Source of the DNA: Clavelina lepadiformis
Lineage: Eukaryota; Chordata; Ascidiacea; Aplousobranchia; Clavelinidae
Reading direction: 5' to 3'
Assembly (NCBI RefSeq): GCF_947623445.1
Contig: NC_135242.1
Span: 16,120,001 to 16,184,000, forward strand
Length of the DNA: 64,000 bases
Of this stretch, positions 58,592 through 64,000 are shown in pieces. Within the stretch, counting starts at the first letter, position 1. Each line of letters begins with the position of its first letter. The notes below the pieces were generated by a model. That model was not told the DNA's origin. It worked only from the letters and a program-made list of their open reading frames with translations, and ran no database searches. The position numbers were made by a program, and so were the translations under genes.

Positions 58592-60281
58592 ATTTGAATT
58601 ACCATACTTGTAATATTAACAAGATTACCATTAAACGTTGTTGTATAATCCGATTCCATTGTTAGCGTATGTACAACATTCACACACCTACATATAGCGT
58701 ACCATCGCCATGTACAGTACTTAACAGTACTATAATACAGGATCTTACAAGTCAATTGATGTTGAAGTATACATTTCAAACATTGGTTAATACCTGAAGT
58801 ACCGTTTATCTACTTTCCTTTGTTCATAGAGCTACCACTTATCGATAAATCTGTCATTACACCTGCGTAGGCTATATCAATGCTTAAACATAATTGTTGC
58901 TTTCAGCATTCTCAAAGCAAAATAACTTTTTCTGAGTGAACGCCTGAGCGACCAATTATGAACGAAGGTGGCTTAATAACATAACTAAGAAATGGATATC
59001 GCATAACAAAGGTATTGTGTGTCAGCAAACAATACCAAGCTGTGGCGTCCTACAGAGGATTGCGGTTTCTTACTCAACCTCATAATCTTTTTTATTTGAT
59101 ATTAGATGTTTCTGACGAGCTATAAAATGATATAGGGCATAGTCTATTGGCGAATGTTGAATATCCCCACTTGATCCTGATTATTGTGCAAATAAAGCAT
59201 AAATTCCCTGATTTAAGGGACTTGACCCGAATGTGAGCTAACTGCGACATTGTGCTGTTAAATTTAATTGAATAAACTGACGTGTAACTGAAATGTTTGT
59301 TTTACAAGCATATATGCGCTACTCTACTGCAAGAGTAGCAAAATTGAATAATTTTGCGTTCAGTATAGGTAATGACTATCAGTAAATAACTAACCTGCTC
59401 TTATTGCCGCTCTACATACGTTGGAGAAACCAAACGCTCTCTCGTGACTACGATGAAAGAACATAGAGGAAATATCTCCAATTATTATCCATATGAAAAA
59501 ACTTCTTTATGGGTTAATGAAACGTTGGCAGATAATAAAGTTCTCTATCCACCAATAGTGCTTTGTATTTGATGCTATTACGCCTGTTGGCAACCATAAT
59601 ACAGCCTGTCCCTATGTTGCCAGGTCACGAGGTCGCGCATGTCCCTGTGCGTGTGAGCTGAAATCAGAAGCATTACAGCATATTCTGAAATAGTGCATAA
59701 GCGAAAAGGAACTACATTTTAAGGCTTTAACCATAAAATGTAGTCTATGACAAATTTTGACACATTATAAAGAACAAGTCATCAAGAAAACGATTTTAAT
59801 TGTCATGGATTCAAAACAACTGGACAGATGAAATAAAACAAAAACAACATTTGTTTGGTTTTAACTTCCATGTGTTTGCTTTGCTTAAGCTAAAGGTTTC
59901 AAAAAAATAAAAATAAAACAACTTCAAATCATGCCATTTTCTCTTTCATAGAGATATTCCCACTGAAAAAAAAACGATTCAAAATTACTGGAGGTACTCC
60001 GTAAGTTTTAAGATAACTTCATAAGTTGAGGTCAAGTAAAAAAATGGCCGCCTACAAAGAGCATTGGCCCAATGCCTCTCAAGGCATTGCTTTTAATGAG
60101 GCGAAAAAGTTATTTATGTTTAATTTAAAATAGGGTTTCCATATCTAAGTGGGCAAAATTCAGGACGAATTTCTCAACTGTACTTTTTGCGGCATTAGTT
60201 GTACCATAATTGCAACAACAAAAAATCAAGAAATAGTGAATTGTCTAGGCAATGATCCTGTGTACGAAGTACTAATGTTAC
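58592..60281. other. Upstream of TTLL11, no gene seen apart from a retroelement fossil
   Basis: Holds the TTLL11 5' side; no promoter element stands out. A Penelope-like fragment lies at 59396-59572. The rest is AT-rich without supported coding sequence. Confidence 0.45.
59396..59572 (+). pseudogene. Fragment of a Penelope-like GIY-YIG endonuclease
   Basis: An open stretch of 58 codons before TGA reads Cys-x2-Cys, then Tyr-Val-Gly-Glu-Thr-Lys-Arg-Ser-Leu, then Glu-His six residues on. This is the pattern of the endonuclease domain of Penelope-like retroelements. The Arg usually found between Ser-Leu and Glu-His is replaced by Thr, and no reverse transcriptase lies nearby, so it is a dead fragment. 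Confidence 0.5.
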
Positions 60282-60289
60282 CAGGTTAC

Positions 60290-60691
60290 TAGAGATGGGC
60301 CGATACCAACCCAAACCCGAATAGATTCGCCGAATATCGCCTTTATGGTAGATTCGGGCGAACACGAATACTATATTACTTATAAATTTACTAACTTTTG
60401 TTAAAAACGATGATCTAGCTTCCCGACAAAGCTAAACTAGAGTCAGCAGTACTTATAATGAACGTCGTTTTCCTAATGATTTTGCTTTTTCAATCGTTTT
60501 TTAAACGCTATTTTTCGAAAGAAAACGATTTGTTTATCGATTACATCATGTTACAAGCAAGACTTAACAACTTTTGGGGTAAATTTTGTTGTTTGGTTCT
60601 AATACGAATAGATTCGGGATTCGTTCGTGTCGGCCTTCATGATATTCGGGTTCGCACGAACCCGAATAATCTTCCTCCTAGCACATCCCTA
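60290..60691. mobile_element. hAT-like MITE with perfect target duplication
   Basis: The 402-bp element starts TAGAGATGGGC and ends with the rough complement GCACATCCCTA, and is flanked by a perfect 8-bp duplication CAGGTTAC (60282-60289, 60692-60699). Inside are repeated and inverted CCCGAAT/ATTCGGG motifs. Confidence 0.9.
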
Positions 60692-60699
60692 CAGGTTAC

Positions 60700-62246
60700 T
60701 GCTGTCCTGCTGTGTAAAATTATTTTGTGGATTGTGACGTCATAATCGTGACGTCACTTTTCTTGCGGCTCCTTGCAAACTTTAGGTTTGAAATTTGGCT
60801 CTGGCACTAAAAAGGTTGAGAATCACTGGGCTATACTATATTGCTATAATAACTACTGCAATACTGTAAATAAAATACGATGCTATGGCATCAAAGCTTC
60901 AGGCAGCATTGTTATAATAGAAAACAATTACCAAATTCCTGAACATTATTGGTTGATCGCGAAACACGACAGATTGCTTGTCATTCTGGTTATGAAGCAT
61001 CAAGAGAAAGTTTCTAAAGAGCCTACTATCAACAATGTAAATTAAGCATTGCAGCTGCTGATATGGAGTTGTTCACTGTTGGATAGAGTTGTAAAAGCAA
61101 AATAAGGTTATCCACGCGGTCCAAAATAGATGTTGAAAGGAAATGGTATTACAAAACTCATTGCAAAGTGAGTATACGGCTACGGTCCCTACCCAATATA
61201 AGCTTCGTTGAGAGTTATGCCCGGATTTGTGTTAAAATATAAGTGGTCTAGAAAGCATTAAAATTTCGTTGATGTCATTAATCGTGGTGTAGCCTATACT
61301 ATTGAATTGTAAATGCATTTTTGAAACATTTTTGGGACCAATCTGTTTCAGCGGTTGCTGTAAAAATGCCGTTGAAAAAACGTCAAAGTCTTAAAACATT
61401 TTCATAGATTCTGTCATTTACCCTTCTAAATACGATTTTATGCTAATACCGGCGTATTTAGCAAGGGGGCATTGTGCCATACCTCCTCATGAACCTAACG
61501 TTAACCATAGGCCTTTATACGTTTTCAGTCTTTTTCGTTTATTGCATTTCCTTGTTTGCAACCACTTATCAACTACAACCTACACAGAACAATGTATAAG
61601 ATTAATGGATAGTTCACGCCGTTTACGGCATTTCAAAAATGAAAACTATTATTTGACTTCACATAGATAGGCAAATACGTTTTGTTTCAGGCGTTTTAAA
61701 GTGTTAGCCTATTTGCTTTGAACATTTTGGGCGGGTTAGACAAGCTCGGGAATTTCAAAACCAACTTTTAAATCTTTTTGGTTCTCTTCAATGCAACCCT
61801 AAATACGCCACTGCATGCTAACCATACACTGTTTTAATTGCTGACGCAATATGACAGTGATGGTTATTGGTATTTTAATACTGTATTTGAACGGTAACAC
61901 TGTTATTATAAGTATAGGCTAGTTGCGCAATTCTTTATCAATTGAACAATAACAGCAACTGGCTTTTGGCTGATTTGACCTACAAAAAGGTGTTGAATTT
62001 CATAAAGCTAAACTTAGCACATATGCCCTTAAACTATCATTTTATTAATAAAAGAGCGCCCACCCACACTGAGCCCTAAGACATTCCACTATGTAAATCC
62101 GGCGCTGCCACCACTAAACCTCGTCTACATTTCATGGTCATCGTCTGGCAGGATAGACGAAGATGATATTAGAATTAGGCTATGTTATAAAATGGAATGT
62201 ATAGACCGTTCATGGCCACCACACTTAGAACAAGGATAAAATAACA
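60700..62246. other. Intergenic sequence, no gene seen
   Basis: AT-rich, with no supported ORF. At 60809-60828 the sequence AAAAAGGTTGAGAATCACTG is a solitary right end of a Charlie-type hAT element whose left end I could not find. Confidence 0.45.
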
Positions 62247-63178
62247 AGATTGACTGCCGAGTGGTTAGAGCAATGGTTTTCAACCTTTTTCGTACCGAGG
62301 CCCTTTTAGCAACCCAAGATGGCCTGACGACCCCCTTCCAAAATAATGCAGTTATGTACACGCAATAATAAGAACTTCAGAACCGACCATACAACAACGA
62401 TTTACAAGAAAAGCGCAGCTTGCGCAACTGAAAATGCCACTCAAGATTTTTGAAAAGCAACCGTCGGCTGGGACATTAACAACAACTGAACCTGGTGAAC
62501 TGAAGTTCAGCTTACGCCTAGACTAGCTGCAGTTTTCCTCTCCGAGTTAACCCTCATTTGCTAAAATATGTTGATCTGAGCCCTTATTTCAGCTCTATGA
62601 GACCTCTTTTTGCCCTTTTTGAAAGAGTAAAAAATAATACAACAGTAGTACTATACTTGCAAAATTAAAAAAGAACTAGGCTAACAACGCTAAAATGAGG
62701 TGGTCACAGTCTTTTACAGCGAATCTATTCAATACTGTTATGTAACAATCGTCTTTATTCATTTAAAAATTAAACGCATTTTTCACTAACAAACCCAAAC
62801 AATGCAACTGGTCTTACTTAAACTGTTGCACAGCATTGTACAGCAAAAAACTAATCAAAGACAATTCAATTCTTTGCAAACCAGGTTTTAACCACTTCAT
62901 TTCCTTAAAAAAAAGTTAAAAAATACACCCACTCAACAAAGACATTGCGAACCCCAGAAAAAAAAGCTAGCGACCCCAGTTAGGGTCGCGACCCCTAGGT
63001 TGAAAACCAATGGGTTAGAAAGTTGTACGACCTGTGAGAGTTGTACGGCCTGTGTTCGATACCCAGCAGCACTACTCTTGTAATTGATGCCTTTGGCAAG
63101 GTATCTTGTTCAGTGGTTCTGATAAGCAGTTCATAATTTGGGATCATTAATTAAAAGATAAAAAAACAAATAAAAAAG
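62247..63178 (+). mobile_element. tRNA-derived SINE, split by a hAT MITE
   Basis: Left of the insertion is a tRNA-like A box (TGCCGAGTGGTTAGAGC). Right of it are a B box (TGTTCGATACCC near 63053), a tRNA-unrelated body and an A-rich tail (63150-63178). The hAT element at 62271-63012 sits just after the A box. Removing it and one target copy would bring the two boxes to tRNA-like spacing. Confidence 0.7.
62271..63012. mobile_element. hAT MITE inserted in the SINE
   Basis: The 742-bp element has ends CAATGGTTTTCAACC and GGTTGAAAACCAATG, which are perfect complements, with flanks GGTTAGAG and GGTTAGAA (7 of 8). No coding capacity is seen inside. Confidence 0.9.
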
Positions 63179-63199
63179 GTACATCAAACGAAAATTGTG

Positions 63200-63290
63200 C
63201 AACGGCTAGCTCGGTAACCGTGGCTCGAGGGATGAAGCATCATTGCATTGCCGAGCTTAAGTCACGCGAAGACTTGCCTCAATAAGAGGA
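63200..63290. repeat. SINE-like dispersed repeat, copy 4 (reversed)
   Basis: Reverse-strand copy carrying GTAACCGTGGCTCGAGGGAT and CCGAGCTTAAGTC. It lies directly beyond the tail of the split SINE. Confidence 0.55.
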
Positions 63291-63933
63291 TACAAAGATT
63301 ATGACACCATATAGTATATGTACTGCATATACCATAACAAGTTATGGCATGTATGGCATATACCATAACAAGTTAATCGTAACCATAACCGTATTATATT
63401 AAAATAACAGACATATGGGTGCAGTATTAAGATCTATAGAAAAAGCATGCTACATTTAAGACTTCCATACAGTTCTAATAGAAGAAAACACATGACAAAA
63501 TGATAGCCCCTTTCACTCACGAAGGCGAAAGAAGGTTTTCCTAATGGTGGCAAAAGGGTTTACCAAACCTACCGGCCTGTGGTTTCAAAATCACTTGAGC
63601 ATAACCATTTTCTTTTTTGTCTTTTGAATGGTGCGTAAAATGCTTAACGAGCCTACCGGTACTGTATCTGAAAAAACGTTTTTGTGGACACTTCCTGCAT
63701 TTGACAGAATACAAAATAATATAGTCACTATAGATGGTATGGTACAATCTGGTGTTTTTTGGTGGCAAAACATTTTTGTTACACCCAAAATAATAACCAG
63801 ATATCCGTATACTTACTATAACAACTATGGCTGCTCGTGGGCAAAACCATAGATATCCTATAAAACATAACATAAACGGTAGAGCTTTTTATGACCCATT
63901 AGAATAAGAAAGAATGAGTCTCTTCCTCTAAAT

Positions 63934-64000
63934 CAGTGGTTCCCAAACTTTTTCAGCATGTGGCACGCTAAAAAAATTATAAAACGCTCGCGGCATACTT
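63934..64000. mobile_element. hAT MITE cut by the window end
   Basis: Starts CAGTGGTTCCCAAACT and matches, in reverse, the right half of the element at 39266-39551 (shared ATTATAAAACGCTCGCGGCA). The rest lies beyond the window. Confidence 0.85.

Noticed and set aside
63541..63873. Minus-strand ORF with Cys-x2-Cys and His-x3-His, possibly a zinc finger
   Set aside because: The spacing between the Cys and His pairs is longer than in classical fingers and there is no neighbouring finger or splice context, so it is too weak to call.

Overview
The window is animal DNA, AT-rich and intron-dense, with short introns that follow GT-AG. A tunicate (Ciona-like sea squirt) is my best guess. The reasons are the very long chain of selectin-type sushi exons, compact versions of conserved animal genes (TGS1, TTLL11) and the many small hAT-type elements. 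The organism call is an inference; nothing in the sequence names it. Exon borders below were placed by hand from splice sites, reading phase and family similarity, without transcript data.

Region 1 (708-16807, + strand) is one huge secreted-protein gene, open at its 5' end. I can join 60 exons in a single frame: 32 six-cysteine (selectin-type) CCP/sushi modules, one von Willebrand A domain with a complete metal site, and an interrupted collagen triple helix with a basic C-terminus, about 2,406 residues in all. Eight exons (about 2.0 kb) have been tandemly duplicated very recently, in frame, leaving a stop-bearing hybrid exon remnant at the junction.

Region 2 (about 21.1-37.9 kb, - strand) holds TGS1, the cap trimethylguanosine synthase. 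A complete 14-exon copy lies at 37858-30747. Downstream on the same strand is a tandem segmental duplicate of its 3' half (exons 7-14, 25640-22657). This duplicate keeps an intact methyltransferase domain but has lost the 5' exons and has a shortened tail. Non-autonomous hAT elements sit in the introns of the partial copy, and unrelated DNA of about 1.9 kb interrupts the downstream flank of the full copy.

Region 3 (39.2-43.5 kb) is rich in mobile DNA: a small hAT element, a 2,422-bp hAT transposon with an intact 613-codon transposase and a perfect 8-bp target duplication, a 313-bp TTGAC satellite, and a TA-flanked palindromic MITE.

Region 4 (43.4-52.7 kb) shows no gene I can support, only dispersed repeats.

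Region 5 (52713-58591, - strand) is a complete 14-exon TTLL11 tubulin polyglutamylase gene with an unusual C2H2-like zinc-finger motif in its C-terminal exon. Region 6 (58.6-64 kb) is intergenic: a Penelope-like endonuclease fossil, several hAT MITEs with clear target duplications, and a tRNA-derived SINE split by one of them.
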